Positions 10,790 to 23,100 of a stretch of 64,000 nt of DNA are shown piece by piece (position 1 is the first letter of the stretch; each line of letters opens with the position of its first letter). The stretch spans positions 1-64,000 of the forward strand of contig KV918897.1 of the NCBI GenBank assembly GCA_002049455.2. Reading direction: 5' to 3'. Made by a program: the position numbers and the translations under genes. A model generated the notes under the pieces. The model made no database searches and was not told the DNA's origin. It saw nothing but the letters and a program-made list of their open reading frames with translations. The DNA comes from Porphyra umbilicalis (Eukaryota > Rhodophyta > Bangiophyceae > Bangiales > Bangiaceae).

Positions 10790-12627
10790 TCACCTGGTCT
10801 TGCGCGGCCCGCCAGCCGGTTTCCCCCCCCCCTTGCCACCGCCGCCCGCCGCCGCAACGCCGCCGCCGCCGCCGGGTGCCCCGCCGCCGCCTCCCACGCG
10901 GCCCAGGCGCCGAGGGCGGTCCCCCCCCCCCCCACCCCCGTCGACCGTCCGGCGCGCGCCCACAGCGCGCGCACGCGGTCCTCGGCGCCCGCCTCGCCGC
11001 GGAAGACACGCCACTCGAGGCGCGCCGCCGCGGTCGCCGCCACCGCGTCGCCCGGCGCAACGGCGAGGGCGCGGCGGAGGAGCGAGCGCGCGGCGGCCGG
11101 CTCGCCCGCCCGCGCCTCGAGGCCCGCCGCGGCGGTGAGGGCGACCGCATCCGACCGCACCTTGGCAATGGCGCGCGCGTGCAGGGCGCGCGCGGCGGGG
11201 ATGTCGCCGGCGGCCGCCTCCAAGCCGGCGGCGGCGGTCAGCAGCCGCGCGGCGGCGGCGGGCGTGTCGCGCCGCTCCAAGCCGGCGGCAAAGACGGCGC
11301 GCGCGGCGGCCGTGTCGCCGGCCGCCGCCTCGAGGCGCCCCCACGCCAGATACAGGCAGCCGCCCGTGTCGCGGCGGCCGCCCACCGGCGGTCGCCCCCC
11401 ACCCGCCGCCGTCAGATGCAACGCGGCAGTGCGGTAGAGGGTGCGGGCGGCGTCGACGTCCCCCGCGCCCTCCTCAAAGCGCCCCCACGCTTGCCACACG
11501 GCCGGGTCAGCCGCGTCGGCGAGCGTGCCCCGCTTAAACAGCCGCCGCGCGGCGGCAGCGTCGCCGGCCGCCGCTTCGGCGAGCGCCCACGTCAACCACA
11601 AGGAGGAGAGGCCCGGGTCGGCCACAACGCCGTGCTCGCACAGCTCCCGCGCGCGGTTGCCATTGCCGGCCTTGGCCTCCGCGTCGGCCCATGCTTGCCA
11701 CAGCAGACCGTCGCGAGGGCACGCGCCGACGCCCGCCGCAAACGCCGCCCGCGCCGCGTCGAGGCGCCCCGCCCGCGCCTCTGCCTGCGCCGTCGCCAAC
11801 GCCAGGCGGGGCGAGCGCGGGCAGGCGGCGAGGCCCGCGGCGAGCACTCGCGCCGCCCGCCCCGGCGACCGCCCCGCCCGCCCCTCCATCGTCGCCCACG
11901 CCGAGTAGGTGGCCTCGTCGGTCGGCGCCGCGGCGGCAGACCGCTGAAACAGCTCCCGTGAGCGCATCACCGCGCCGCCGGCGCCTTCCAGGATCGCCCA
12001 CGGGACGAGCATGTGCGGAATATCACCGGCAGCGGCCACGCCCCGCGCATACACGGCGCGCGCGGCGGCCGAGGCGCCCGCGTCGGCCAACCCCGCCGCC
12101 CAGTACCGCCAGAGGTGGGTGTCGGCGGGGCACGCCGAGACCGCCGCCTCCATCACCGCCTCCCACTCGCGGCGGGCGGCGGGGCCACCACCGCCCATGG
12201 CGCCCCGGTGGAGGCGCGCCAAAGCGCCCCACGACCGCCCGTCCGTCGGGTGCACCTCAAGGTGCGCGCTGTAGAGGGAGCGCGCGAGGTCGACCCGCCG
12301 CCCGCGGGCGGCGGCGGCGGCTTGGGCCAACAGGGAGCGGCCGCGGCCGGGAAGGGCACCCGCGTCCGCGTCGGCAGCGTCGGAGTGGAAGTGGGCGGGG
12401 AGAAAGTCGGGGACCGCTGCTCCCGAGGGCGGCGGCGGAAGCGGAGGGGAGGACGAGGCCATTGCCATGGTCGGGCCCCGGGCGGGAACGGCCACGCGGC
12501 GGGGGGCGGCAGCCACCCACGGCAGTGGGTGGGGGGTGCTCGCCGCCGCCGCGGCGGACCCACCAACGTGATGCACCGCACCTAGGCGGACGGGGGCAGG
12601 CACAAAGGCAGGCAATGAAGAGTCCAT
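10790..12627 (-). CDS. HAT/TPR-repeat protein, chloroplast RNA-stabilising type (Mbb1/HCF107-like)
   Basis: An ATG at 12,627 opens about 600 residues. The first ~100 are Ala/Ser/Pro/Arg-rich with few acids, as in plastid transit peptides. From about 110 to 590 there are at least a dozen half-a-TPR units with the W-x-x-W-x-x-x-E signature (LWQAWADAEAKAGN, LWLTWALAEAAAGD, VWQAWGRFEEGAGD, LYLAWGRLEAAAGD), each followed by A-A-R-x-L/V-F/Y. Such helical repeat solenoids bind RNA; Mbb1 and HCF107 protect chloroplast psbB/psbH transcripts, while Prp6 and crooked-neck act in splicing. The predicted transit peptide favours the plastid group. The C-terminus is uncertain: a C-run at 10,822-10,832 lets the frame end as GPRKTR-stop (10,790) or run on without homology. 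The stop overlaps a possible donor (AG|GTGAGC). Confidence 0.75.
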
Positions 12628-13611
12628 GATCGAGGCACTCCTAGAACAGCGATAGCACCTGGGGAGGTGATCGGGAGCGGGACGTAGCAGCGGCCAAGTT
12701 GCCCACAAAAGGGATGACCAAAACCGGAAGCGAGCACTCGCACGAGTCCCGCGGCCAGACGAAACCAGTCCAGGATGGGGAACAAACAAGGTGAAGGTGT
12801 GTAGGACAGGGGACAAGGGCACCAGACTGAGGGGAAGGGGCGACACACCGTCTCGGTGCAGTATCCCGACGGCAGTCGCAGACCCCTCACTCCTGCAGGA
12901 GCAGGGTGTTCCAGCTGGACAAGACAGGCCCTCGTCCCAGAGCCGCCACCACCGTCGAGGCCTGGAGATATCCGGGCCTCGGGTCGGCCCGCCCGGATAT
13001 CTCGCAAAGGTCGACCCCCCCCGTGCAACCCCCCAGTCGCCGTTTTGTTGCACAGATGCCGAGCAGCGGACGTTGCTCAACCCCGCACGACCCCCCTCCC
13101 TCCACAAGGGCAACCTCTCCGGCTGTTCGTTGTTCTCGCCAGCCACCTCGGGGACACGACCTCACCTGGATCCGCCGTTGAGCCACCGATTCCACGGACC
13201 GCCTCCGCTTCCCGCACTCTGAACGGGCCGGGGGGCGACTGGTGGCGTCCTCCAGGGCCGAAGGCGGTGGCGGGCGCGACGCAACGAGATCACTCGTGAG
13301 AGGGGGGAAAGAGCAACGGCGCTCCGCGCATTGGGTGGGAAGAGACCAAGAGAGATGATGCTCGCAGGGGGGCTCCCATTGGCATCCGGCTGGCGGGGGT
13401 CATTGACCGAGCTCCGAGCTCAACCGTTGTTTCGCCAGCAGGTTGAGATGTCCAGGCCTAGCCAACAGTTTCCTGCGTTTGATTGGCTCAGACAGCAGTC
13501 GGCCTGACTTGGGCCACTCCAGGAGCTGCCAGGGCGAAACTAAATTAAGCAAACAGCAGAGTTGAGAGGCTGGAGGGTGACGAACACGATCTCACCGATG
13601 TCAAAACTACT
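12628..13611. other. intergenic, promoter side of the HAT-repeat gene
   Basis: No gene recognised. A long minus-strand frame continues upstream of the chosen ATG at 12,627, but it loses the repeat signature and coding codon bias, so I treat it as 5' flank. Confidence 0.5.
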
Positions 13612-13982
13612 TCAAAATGGAGTGTTTGGAGTGTCATTGTGCAAAATGGTGTGACTTGGTTTGAGAAAGGCAAGATCAATTCCACAGAGGCTGGTCCAGG
13701 ATCGTGCGGGTGCTCTGGCGTCGTCCACTCGTGCCGCCCCGCCGACGGTTCGCCAGCGCGCCGTCGCCACTGCCGGCGCGCGTCCCCCGGCGGCAGCGGC
13801 GGCGGCCGCGCCGCGGCGGCGGCGGCGGCGGAGCGAGCGGCGGCGGCCGCACGCGTGCCACCCGCAGCGGGGCCACGCGGGTGGGCGTGGACAGCGGCGA
13901 CCGCGGTCGCACCGGCCGCCACCCGAGCCCGCGGCACGTCCACCCGCGGCGCCGCCGCCGCCGCCGCCGCCGCCGCTGCCGC

Positions 13983-14023
<41 letters not shown>

Positions 14024-14072
14024 AGCGCGGCGGTGCCACCGCCGAGCGGCGCGCCGCCCGCGCCGCCGCCGC

Positions 14073-14106
<34 letters not shown>

Positions 14107-14524
14107 CCGCTCCCACCGCGGGCGGTCGCGCGCCGAGCCGCACGGGCGGCGGCGCCGCCGGCGCGCGCGGCCGGCGGCGTGCGGGGCGCCCGCCGCGCGG
14201 CCGCCGCGCCCCGTGGCCGCGGCGGCGGCGGCGGCGGCGGCGGCGCGGGCGCCGCCCGGCGTGCGCGCCCGCCGGCCGCCCCGCCGGCCGGCCGCGCGCG
14301 GCTGTGCCCCTGGTGGGGGGTTTGTGGGGGTGCGCCCCCGCGGGCGGGCGCGGTGCGCGCCCCGCCGCCGCCCGCCGCCGCCGCCGCCGCCGCCGGCACG
14401 CCGCTCGGTGTGTGCGCGCACGCCCCGTTTACGCGCGCGCGGCGCGGCGGCGCCGCGCTCACCACAAGCCCAACTCACTAAAGAGGCGGCGGGTTGGGTC
14501 GTTCCCCCCCCCCCCCAGCGCCCA

Positions 14525-14555
<31 letters not shown>

Positions 14556-15423
14556 CCCGCCGCCCACCCCCCCCGCCGCGCGCTGGGCGCTCCCCGCCCC
14601 GGCGGGGTGTGCCACACCCCGCCGCCGCCGCCGCCGCCGCTGCCGCCCGCCGGCGGCGGCGGGGAGCCCCCCCGACGCCGAGCGGGGAAAAGCAGGCGGT
14701 CGGGCGGGGCGCCCAGCACCCCCCCCCCCGGTGCCACCCCAACCCCCCGGCGGGCGGGCGGCGCCCCCCCCCCCCCGGGCGCCACGTTTTCATCCCCCCC
14801 CCCGCCGCCGCCGCCGCCGCCGCCGCACGGGGAGGCGCCCCACACGGGCGGGGGGCCGACCGGGGGCGTGCCGCGCAGCAGCGCCGCCGCCCAGCCGCCG
14901 CTCGGGGGGGTGCCCCCGCCCCCGCCCCCACCGGCGGCCGACAGCCACCCGCCGCTGCTGCCGCCGCCGCTGCGGCGTCGACCCGACGGGGGGCGGCGGG
15001 GGTGCCGGCGGCGCCAGCGGCGCCGCCCGCGTCGCCAAACGAGTCGCCACCGCCGTCGTGCCACCGGCGGCCGACGCCGCCGTCGCCGCTGCCGCGCGAG
15101 GGAACCGCCCCAAACGGCGGCCGCGCCAGGGGGGTACCCCCGCGTGCGCCCCCACCCCTCGACGCACCCGACCGCGGGGTCGTGCTCCACGGCGTGGTTT
15201 CCGGCAGGACGGCGCACCCGCCGCCGTCGGCGGCTGGGGGCGCCGCCCCCCCGCCGCCCGCGCCGGCGGGCGGCGACACGTCCATGGCGTCGGCGGCGGT
15301 GGCGGCGGGGAGGCCGCCCCAGCCCCCGCCGCCGCCCGTGGGGGGTGACCAGCCGGTGGGGGTGGCGAGCAGCAGCGCCTCGGCCTTGATGGCGCTACCG
15401 CCCCCCGCCGCTGCCAGCGTCAG

Positions 15424-15455
<32 letters not shown>

Positions 15456-15663
15456 GGCCCCCAACGCCCGCCGCGCCGAGCGCCCTCGCCTCGCCCTTGA
15501 CGCGTGCCGGCGCGCCCGCCGCTCCCGTCGTGGCCGCCGTGGCCGCCCCCGCCGGCGGCGGCACGGGGGCGGCGGCGGCGGTGGTGGCGGCGCCGACGGC
15601 AGCAGCGGGAGGGGCGTGCCACCCCCCCGCTGCCACCACCGCCGCCGCCGCCGCCGCCGCTGA

Positions 15664-15699
<36 letters not shown>

Positions 15700-15976
15700 T
15701 GACGCCGCGGATGCTGCCGCCGGGGCGGCGGCGCGGGCGCCCCCCCGCCCGCCCGCCGCCCGCGCGGTGCGGCGTTTGGCAATCGCCGCGCGGCGGCGCA
15801 CCGCCGCCGCCGCAACGGCCGACGCGGCGGCACGCGGCGGGGCGACCCCCCCGAGGCGCGGGGGGGGGCCGCCCAAACCCCCCCCCCGCGCGTCGGGGGG
15901 GCCGCCAGAGGAGGTTGCCGTCGACTCGTCGTCGGTCGTGTCGGTCGCCGCCGCGTAGGCGCCGGCCGTCGCGCCG

Positions 15977-16015
<39 letters not shown>

Positions 16016-17219
16016 TCGCCCGCGGAGCGGTGGGTGGGGGGGGACGGACCCGGCCAGTGGCTCGCCGACGCCGACGAGGCGGTTGCGCGGGAGCGAGGTG
16101 GGGGCGGGCGCGGGCGCGGATCGGCCGCCGGCGCCCCCCCAGACGGCCGACCCGCGGCGGCCGCCGCCGCGGGTGCGGCGGTGACGGCCCCCCCAGCGCC
16201 GCCGCCCGCCGGCGGCGGCGCCTGTGCGTCCCCGTCGCCCTCGTCCTCGGCGTCGACGTCCCCCTCCCCCCCCCCCCCCCCCCCGGCTGCGCGTCGCGAG
16301 CCGCCGCCGCGTCGCGTTGTAGTGGTTCTTAATACAATTGTCGGTGCGGCCCGGGAGCTCGCGGCTGATGAGGGACCAGCGGTTGCCGAGGCGCCCGTGG
16401 GCGGCGAGCAACACCCGCTCCTCCGCCACCGTCCACGGGCAGCGGCGGATGGAGGGGTCGAGGTGGTTGACCCACCGCTCCCGACACTGCTTGCCGAGGC
16501 GCCCGGGCAGCGCGGCGGCAACGTCCGACCAGGACGGCCGGCGGGCGGCGGCGAGGGAGGCGAGGATCGCCCGATCCTCGGCGGCCGTCCACGGCTCCTT
16601 TTTGAGGCCGGGGCGGAGGACCTTGGTCCACCGGTGCAAACACTGCGCGTCCGTGCGCGCGGGGAGGTGCGCGGCGACCGCCTTCCACGCCGCTTTTTCG
16701 CCGTGGTGCACGACCGCCGCGCGGAGGAGGGTGTCTTCTCCGGGCGTCCAGCCGCTGTTGGGGGGGGGGGGGGGGGGGGGTTCCAGTGGACCAACACAAA
16801 GGCGGGGGGGGGGGGGGGGGTCGCCGCACCGGCAGCACAGCAGCGACGCGCAGCGGCAAGGCGCGGCGGTTAGTCGGGCGGTCCCGGTCGGCGACGCGGG
16901 GGGCACCCCCCCCCCCCCCCCCCCCGGCGCGCCCGCGGCCCGCCCCCGCACCCACCGCCGCCAGCGCGCACGGCGGTGCGCGCCGTCGGCCACCCCGTCC
17001 CCCCCCGCGAGCGGCGGCGGCGGCGGCGGCCACGTACCCCTTGGACGACTTGCGCGTGCGCGGGCGGTGGAGCAGCGCCGCAATGCGGAACGCCTCGGTC
17101 GAGGGCAACACGTCGGCGCCCGCGGGCCCGCCGCCGCCGCCCGCCGCCGCCGCCGCGTCCGACCCGCCGCCGCCGCCGCCGCCGCCACGCGGCTCGTGCA
17201 CCCCCGCCCCCGACGCCCG

Positions 17220-17258
<39 letters not shown>

Positions 17259-17336
17259 GCCGCCCGACGGGGGCGCCCCGGCCGTCGACGCGGTCGTCCT
17301 CCGACTCGTCGCCGACGCTGCGGCGGCAGCGGCGGC

Positions 17337-17375
<39 letters not shown>

Positions 17376-17579
17376 CCCCCCCCCGCTCCGGCCTGCCGTC
17401 TGACCAGCGGGCGCAAACACAATGGAGATGCGGCCGCCGTGGGCGGTGCGGTGGGTGGCCGCCCCGCGCGCCGCCGCCGCTGCCGCCGCGTCCGTGCCGG
17501 GGAGGGGGACGAGCAGCCGCAGGCGCCCGCTGGGGGGGGGGGGGGGGGGGGAGGGCGGGGGGGGGAACGACGCGTCCAT
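13612..17579 (-). CDS. R1R2R3-type MYB transcription factor, low-complexity flanks
   Basis: The supported core is 16,750-16,310: three MYB repeats. R1 starts GWTPGEDTLL with Trp at all three positions; R2 is KEPWTAAED ... WSDVAAALPGR, then GKQCRERWVNHLDP; R3 is CPWTVAEE ... RWSLISRELPGRTDN and IKNHYN, with Tyr replacing the third Trp. Three-repeat MYBs bind MSA-type elements and often control cell-cycle genes. The likely ATG is at 17,579 (MDASFPPPP); a nine-Asp run and poly-Ala follow. Between start and R1 and again after R3 the frame shifts at long C-runs (about 16,910, 16,790 and 16,275), which I attribute to homopolymer length errors. The C-terminal part has possible SUMO sites (VKGE, IKAE) and then dissolves into (GCC)n repeats; the 3' end is uncertain by several hundred bases. 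Confidence 0.65.
14525..14552. repeat. 28-bp poly-C run within (GCC)n-rich DNA
   Basis: An uninterrupted 28-C run; 13,950-14,270 and 15,640-15,710 are almost pure (GCC)n variants. All six frames stay open here for compositional reasons, so open frames in this stretch are not evidence of genes. Confidence 0.9.
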
Positions 17580-18847
17580 GGAACCGAGGGGGGCGGGGCG
17601 CCGCGGCGCGGCGCGTGCCAGACGGCTGCGCGGGGGGGGGCGGGGGGGGCGGGGAGTGCCGTGCGGGAGGGGAAGGACGCGTGCGAGGCCAACCTGCCGC
17701 CGCCGCGCATGCGGCACGTCGCCACTGACGACGCGGCGGCCACGGCACGCCGGCGGGCGGTCGTCGGCGCGCGCACCGGCGGCGGTGCGTGCGCCGCGGG
17801 GGCATGGCGCGCGCGGCGGGCGCGGCGGCAGCGCGCCGCCGCCGCCGGCCCCACCGCTGCCGCCGCCGCCGCGTCGCCGCGCGGCGGCCGCGGCGCGGCG
17901 CCCCCCCCGCGGGCGCCCGCCCCGCCCCGCCCCGCCGGCCGCTGCCGCTGCCGCCGCCCGCCCGCCGCGCGGCGGCGGCGCCCGAGCGCGGTCGGGTGCC
18001 GCCGGCCGGCGCGGCGGGCGGCAGCGGCGGCGGGCGGGGGGGCGGGGGGGGCGTGGCCCCCCTCTCCCCCCGCCCGCGCGCCCCCCGGCCCGCCGCGGTG
18101 CCGCCGGCGGGCGGGCGGCGGGGGGGGCCCGCCCGGCTGGCGCGGCGCGGCGCGCGGCGCGGCGGCGGGCGGCGCGTCGGGCGCGGCCGACCCGACCGGC
18201 GGGCGGCCGACGGCGGGGGGGGGGGTGGGGGGGGAGTGGTCGCGCGCGCCCCCGCGCGCGCGTCGCGCGCGCGCGGTGGGGGCGGCGCCCGCCCCGCGGC
18301 CGCGCGCCGTCGACGCCGCGTCGGCCGCGCGGCGTGGCGCGAGGCGCGCGTGATCCGCCGTTGGCGATCGCGGTTCAAAAAAGGGCGGCGCTTTGTGATC
18401 TTTGAAATTTGAAAAGAACTTGGGTCAAGTGCGTTGTGTGTTTGATACAATTGAATTGTGCCATCAGCCGGGTTCCGGGCTCCGCCGGGTCTGTAAGCGG
18501 CCGTTGCCAACCATTGCGTTGCCATCGGGCTCTCGCCCCTGCGGCCACCGTATCCTACTGTACGGCGGCCCCGCCCCGCACCGCCAGTCTCGTCAGCAGT
18601 GGCGCGCGGGTGGGGCTCGTTACCGGTTGTGCTGGACCGCCCCTGTTGAGTGTGCGGGCGCTTGTTGGTCTCCCTCCCGCAGCCCCTGTCTTGGTAGGCT
18701 ACCTGGCGTTTTGTATCTGGTAGCCGTGCAACGTCGGTGACGGCCGTTTTCCCTCGCGCGACGGTGCAGGCCGGCCGACGCTGCGCCCGCGTGCCGGCGT
18801 CACGCTCGCGCCTCTGCGGGCTCCCTCGGCCCGGCGGGGGCGCTCCC
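17580..18847. other. divergent intergenic region, MYB-like gene / lipase gene
   Basis: 17,600-18,350 is extreme-GC simple sequence with open frames on both strands and no recognisable domain. From about 18,380 the composition drops; 18,400-18,740 probably holds the lipase promoter and 5' leader. Confidence 0.5.
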
Positions 18848-19900
18848 ATGGCCATGGACGCGCCGCCCCCTGGGGTCGACGCGGAGCTGGACGCGCCCGC
18901 CGCCAACCCGCCGCCCCGCAAGGGCACCTTGACCCTCGCGGTCGGGTCGCTGGCCGGCGAGACGCTCGCCACGTACCGGTGGGACCCGCGGCCGCCCGCG
19001 CACGCCGCCGGGGTGGTTTTCCTCCTGCACGGCATCTTTGCGCACTGCCGCTTTGAGTTTCTCGACTCGGACGCGGCCAACGCGCGCACCCGCTACGTCG
19101 GGTCGGTGGTGGAGGCGCTCAACGGGGCGGGCCTCGTCGTCATTGGGCACGACTATGTCGGCCACGGGGACTCGACGGGGATGCGCGGCTACTTTGACTC
19201 GGTCGACACGCTCGTCGACGGCGCCTTGGCGGTCGTCGACAGCGTGCTCGGCGGCGGCGCGCCGGCGGCGACCACGGCCGCGGGCGCCAATGGCGCCCTG
19301 GCGCCCGCCGGCGGGGACGCCGCCTTGGCCGGCCTCCCCGTCTTCCTCGGGGGCGTGAGCCTCGGCGGCGCCGTCGCCATCCTCACCTCCCTCCGCCGGC
19401 CCACCCGCTTTGCGGGGGTGGCCCTCTTCTCCCCTGCCGTGCACCCGCCGGCCGACATGTTTGGGCTCAAGGGCCACGTGCTCGCCGCCCTGTCGGGGCT
19501 GCTCTCCACGCTCATGCCGACGGTGCCCGTGTTGCAGCTGCCGCCGTCGCCCTTTCCCAAATTCCGCGAGGCGGTCGAGCTCGACCCGCTCTTTTACCAC
19601 GGCGGCGTCCGCTGCCGCGTCGGCCGCGAGATGCTCCGCGTGTATGGGGAGGTGGGCGCCCGCCAGGGGGAGGTGCGCGGCCGCTGGTTTGTGTGTTCGG
19701 GCGCCAAGGACGTGATTGTGAGCGCCGAGGGCATCCGCGCGTGGGTGGCTGGCGTCGTGGAAGGCTCCACAGAGGGGGGCGCTCCGGGCGCCACCGTGAC
19801 GGAGCGCCGGTACGACGGCATGGGGCATGACTTGCTGCGGGAGGAGGGGACGGCGCAGGTGCGGGCCGACTTTGTCTCGTGGGTCAAGGGCCTCTTGTAG
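18848..19900 (+). CDS. monoacylglycerol-lipase-like alpha/beta hydrolase
   Basis: Serine hydrolase of the monoglyceride lipase/lysophospholipase family, expected to release fatty acids from monoacylglycerols or lysophospholipids. I start it at the first ATG (18,848, CCCATGG context), giving 350 residues, close to the family's ~300. Visible motifs: oxyanion motif FLLHGIFAHC, GHDYVGHGDSTGMRGY, nucleophile elbow GVSLGGA with Ser171, charge-relay Asp288 in SGAKD, and His327 in GMGHD. All three catalytic residues are in the expected order and spacing. A Gly/Ala-rich loop at about 130-155 is a lineage-specific insertion. No signal peptide is evident. It converges with MSH4 with only ~200 bp between stops. 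Confidence 0.9.
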   Translation: MAMDAPPPGVDAELDAPAANPPPRKGTLTLAVGSLAGETLATYRWDPRPPAHAAGVVFLLHGIFAHCRFEFLDSDAANARTRYVGSVVEALNGAGLVVIGHDYVGHGDSTGMRGYFDSVDTLVDGALAVVDSVLGGGAPAATTAAGANGALAPAGGDAALAGLPVFLGGVSLGGAVAILTSLRRPTRFAGVALFSPAVHPPADMFGLKGHVLAALSGLLSTLMPTVPVLQLPPSPFPKFREAVELDPLFYHGGVRCRVGREMLRVYGEVGARQGEVRGRWFVCSGAKDVIVSAEGIRAWVAGVVEGSTEGGAPGATVTERRYDGMGHDLLREEGTAQVRADFVSWVKGLL

Positions 19901-20104
19901 TGGGTGGCGCGACCTTTTTTGGGAGGTGCGGATGTCTTGTCGGTGGCGGCGGGTGTATCTTTTATGATGTGACGTGAGGGGCTGCTGCCAAGCACATGGC
20001 AGCAACGTATGTTCTTTTGTCCGGGGGTAGCGGGTGCTCATCGCACTGCAAAGAAGATGTGCTTATTCATTGTACACACGCGACAGCCCGACGCAAGCCG
20101 TGGG

Positions 20105-23100
20105 TCAACGACCAACCACAGCAGGAGGACTCATCCGACTGCCCGCGTTTGCCGTCGGGGGCCTCGTATCGTTGACCATCTCGTCCAAGACCCTGGCCGG
20201 CAGCCGAGACCGGATGGACATCGCGTCCCGAATCAAGGACGCGGGTACCCCAGCCGCCGCCGCGGTCGTGACGCCATACCCGCGGGTAGTGCACGGACCC
20301 GCCTGCAGCCTAAATGTTGGGCGAAAGTCTACTGTCACCTGCCCGTCCTCGGCCGCACCACCACCACCGCCCCCGCCAGTGGCGGTATCGCTTGCTGGAA
20401 GAGTGGAGCCCATAGCACCGCGGCGTCCCGTGGCGCCACCGAGCAGCAGTGCAGCGCCCGGAGGCAACCGGTCGCGACCGGCCGACCCGCCCGCGGTGGC
20501 GCCGTCGCTTGCAGTCCCTGCATCGGCGCTCCGCGCTGCGCAGGCCAGGTGAAACATGGCCACACTCGGCACGTACTTGTTAAGCGCACAAAGCGACGCA
20601 AAGTGCGTCGCCAAGAGGGTGAAAGTGCGCGGAGTCTGGGCCAGCCGCTCCATGATGGCCCACGTGACCGCAAAGCCGTCCACCGTCGACGTTGACCGCC
20701 CCAGCTCGTCAATAATAATGAGGGAGTTGGCGTCACGCGCCGATGAAGCAGAGGCATCCTGCTCGTCGCCGTCGAGCTGTTGGTCAGACGACGAGTCGCG
20801 GGAGCCGGTGACAGTGCCCATGCCCTCCCCGTGTGGGAAATGCGGCAGGCCGGCCAGGATGGCTGCCATCTCCGCCATCTCCAAGGAAAAAGAGGACTCG
20901 CTGCGCTCGAGGCTGTCACTCGTGCCGACGCGCGTGCAGACACGGTGGATGGTCCGCAGTTGTGCGCTACCAGCGGGGACGGGGCACCCCGCCTGCGCCA
21001 TGATGCACGTGAGGGCGACAAGCTTGAGGTAGATGCTCTTGCCAGCCCCATTGACTCCAGTGATGACCATCGCGTTACGGCCGGGCGAAGACAAGAAGAC
21101 GTCATTGGGCACACACTCATCCCCAGAAAGGCAGTCCAAGATGGGGTGCCGCCCCTGCTTGATGTCGATGGGACCGTCGGCGCCTGTGAAGTTAGGACGC
21201 ACGTAACCCTCTCGCAACGACACGTGCGTGACAAAGCCCAATAGGGCGTCAGTCATCGCCACGGCGTCGCACATGCGGTGGAGGGCACCCATCGTCGACG
21301 GGGCGCACGCAAAAGAGACGACGCGCTGCAGCTCGCGGTTGCTCAGCAGCCAAATCTCCTCCAGGGCCTTCTCGTACCGGATGTTCAAGTCCATGAGCGG
21401 GTGGGTGGACAGGTGGATCCTTTTGCCTCGTTGGACGGGCTCCACAAAGGACGAGGGCAGACTGCGGATCATCTCCCGTGCAGTGCCCTCAATGGGCACG
21501 GACATGTGGTACCCGCGCTTGACAGAGAACGCCATCGACAGCTTGTCCAGCCGCGTGCTCTCCTTCTCCCGTTGTACCGTCCGACGAATGTCGTCCAGCG
21601 TCTCTGTGAGCGTCTTGCGCGCCACATCGAGCACCCCGTTGACGCCGGGCTTGACCGCGAAGGCCCCGCTGAGGCGCACCTGCTCCGCCGTTCCGACAGC
21701 GAGGGCATCCTCGTCCACCACCTCGTGGATGTGGTCCCACAGTGTGGCCAGCACCGGACTACGCAGCGTCTCGCACACGGTAAGGAGCAGCGGGCTCCGC
21801 GCACTGGACAGCGCGTGCACCAAGTTGGGGATGCAAGACAACCCCTGCTTCAGCAACAGTACGTTACGCACCACGTTCATGTCTGGCGCCTGGTAGCACT
21901 CCTCCACCTCGTCGGTCCCCGTAGATGACGCCGACGGGGGGCGGAGCCCGACAGAAGCAGAAGATGACGCCTCCGACGCAGCACGCGCAAGCGACATAGC
22001 TGGCGCTCGGTTCGCCTGCTGCGTCAGCCGCGACACTAGGCCCTCGAGGTCGGGGAAGTTCTCCAGCGCCGCCGACGCGGGGAAGTACATCTCCTCCGAC
22101 GCCGACACTTCGGCCACCACTGCTTGCCGCATCTCAAAAGTAGGCTGGTCACAGGGAGGCTCCAGCAGATTCCTTCGCAAGAACCGAGCGCCCGCCCGTG
22201 TCTTGGTGTGGTCCAGCTGCCCGAGGAGGGTCTGCTTCCGAGCGGCCAGCGTCGGGGCGAGGCTCAGGTTGCTCACGAGTTCGAGCGACGACATGCTGGA
22301 CAAGTCCATAAACAGGATGCCCGCGTTAGGCCGCAATTTGATGCGCAGCGTTCGGGGTACAAACGTCGTGTCCATGCGATGCTCGATGTAGCGGAGCAGC
22401 GCCCCGCAGGCCGCCAACGCCAGGTAGCGGGGCACGTCACTCGCTAGCGCTAGGTCTGCACTCTTCTCAACGGAGAGACGGTCGACGTAAAGAGCCCCAG
22501 TCGTGTCGCTAAAGTATCGCCGCTGCACGAAGGACCGACGAACGCCAGAGAGCAGCGCAGAGCGCTGTAACGCAGCAATAAGTGGCCCGTTCTCGCTAGA
22601 GAGGGACAAAACTATTTCCGTCGGGCTGTCGTCCCAGGGAATATGGAAGACGGTCCCAACACATGACACAGCATCCACAGGCGATGCACAAGAAGGCCAC
22701 TCACCTCATCGAAATGCACGTGTCAGGGTATCCGCATCAACAGGTCACCGCCTGGTAAGAGAGAATGCATGCGCAATGCACCAATGCACTCACACACAGG
22801 AAAAAAATGCACTTCCCAGGGCAGAACACACGCGCCAGTTGGAATAAAGATCGACGTACGCTGTGACCGCCAAAGCGGCGAGGGTTGTGGAAAACGAGTT
22901 GGAATCGCAGTACTGCCGCAGCTCGACATGGAAGGAGCGCAGGCTGTAGACAGCCATGCCCACCTCCCGCGCACGGTTCTCAATTAGTGCCACCATGTAC
23001 GAGGGCTCCTCCGTCATGGCACCCGTCCCCGTCTCGGTGTGCGTCGTCGCCCGCGTCCCAGGCGTGGATGTGCGGCGGCTTCGATAGGAACGGGAGCCGG

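Noticed and set aside
13676-16873. Long open frames on the plus strand and alternative minus frames through the (GCC)n region
   Set aside because: They follow from stop-free composition; only the minus frames with MYB repeats and SUMO-like sites have protein character.
18737-18847. Earlier in-frame start for the lipase
   Set aside because: The upstream candidate codon is GTG; the first ATG with good context is at 18,848.
16870-19089. Long minus-strand frame opposite the lipase gene
   Set aside because: It is antisense to a gene with a full catalytic triad and is made of low-complexity residues.
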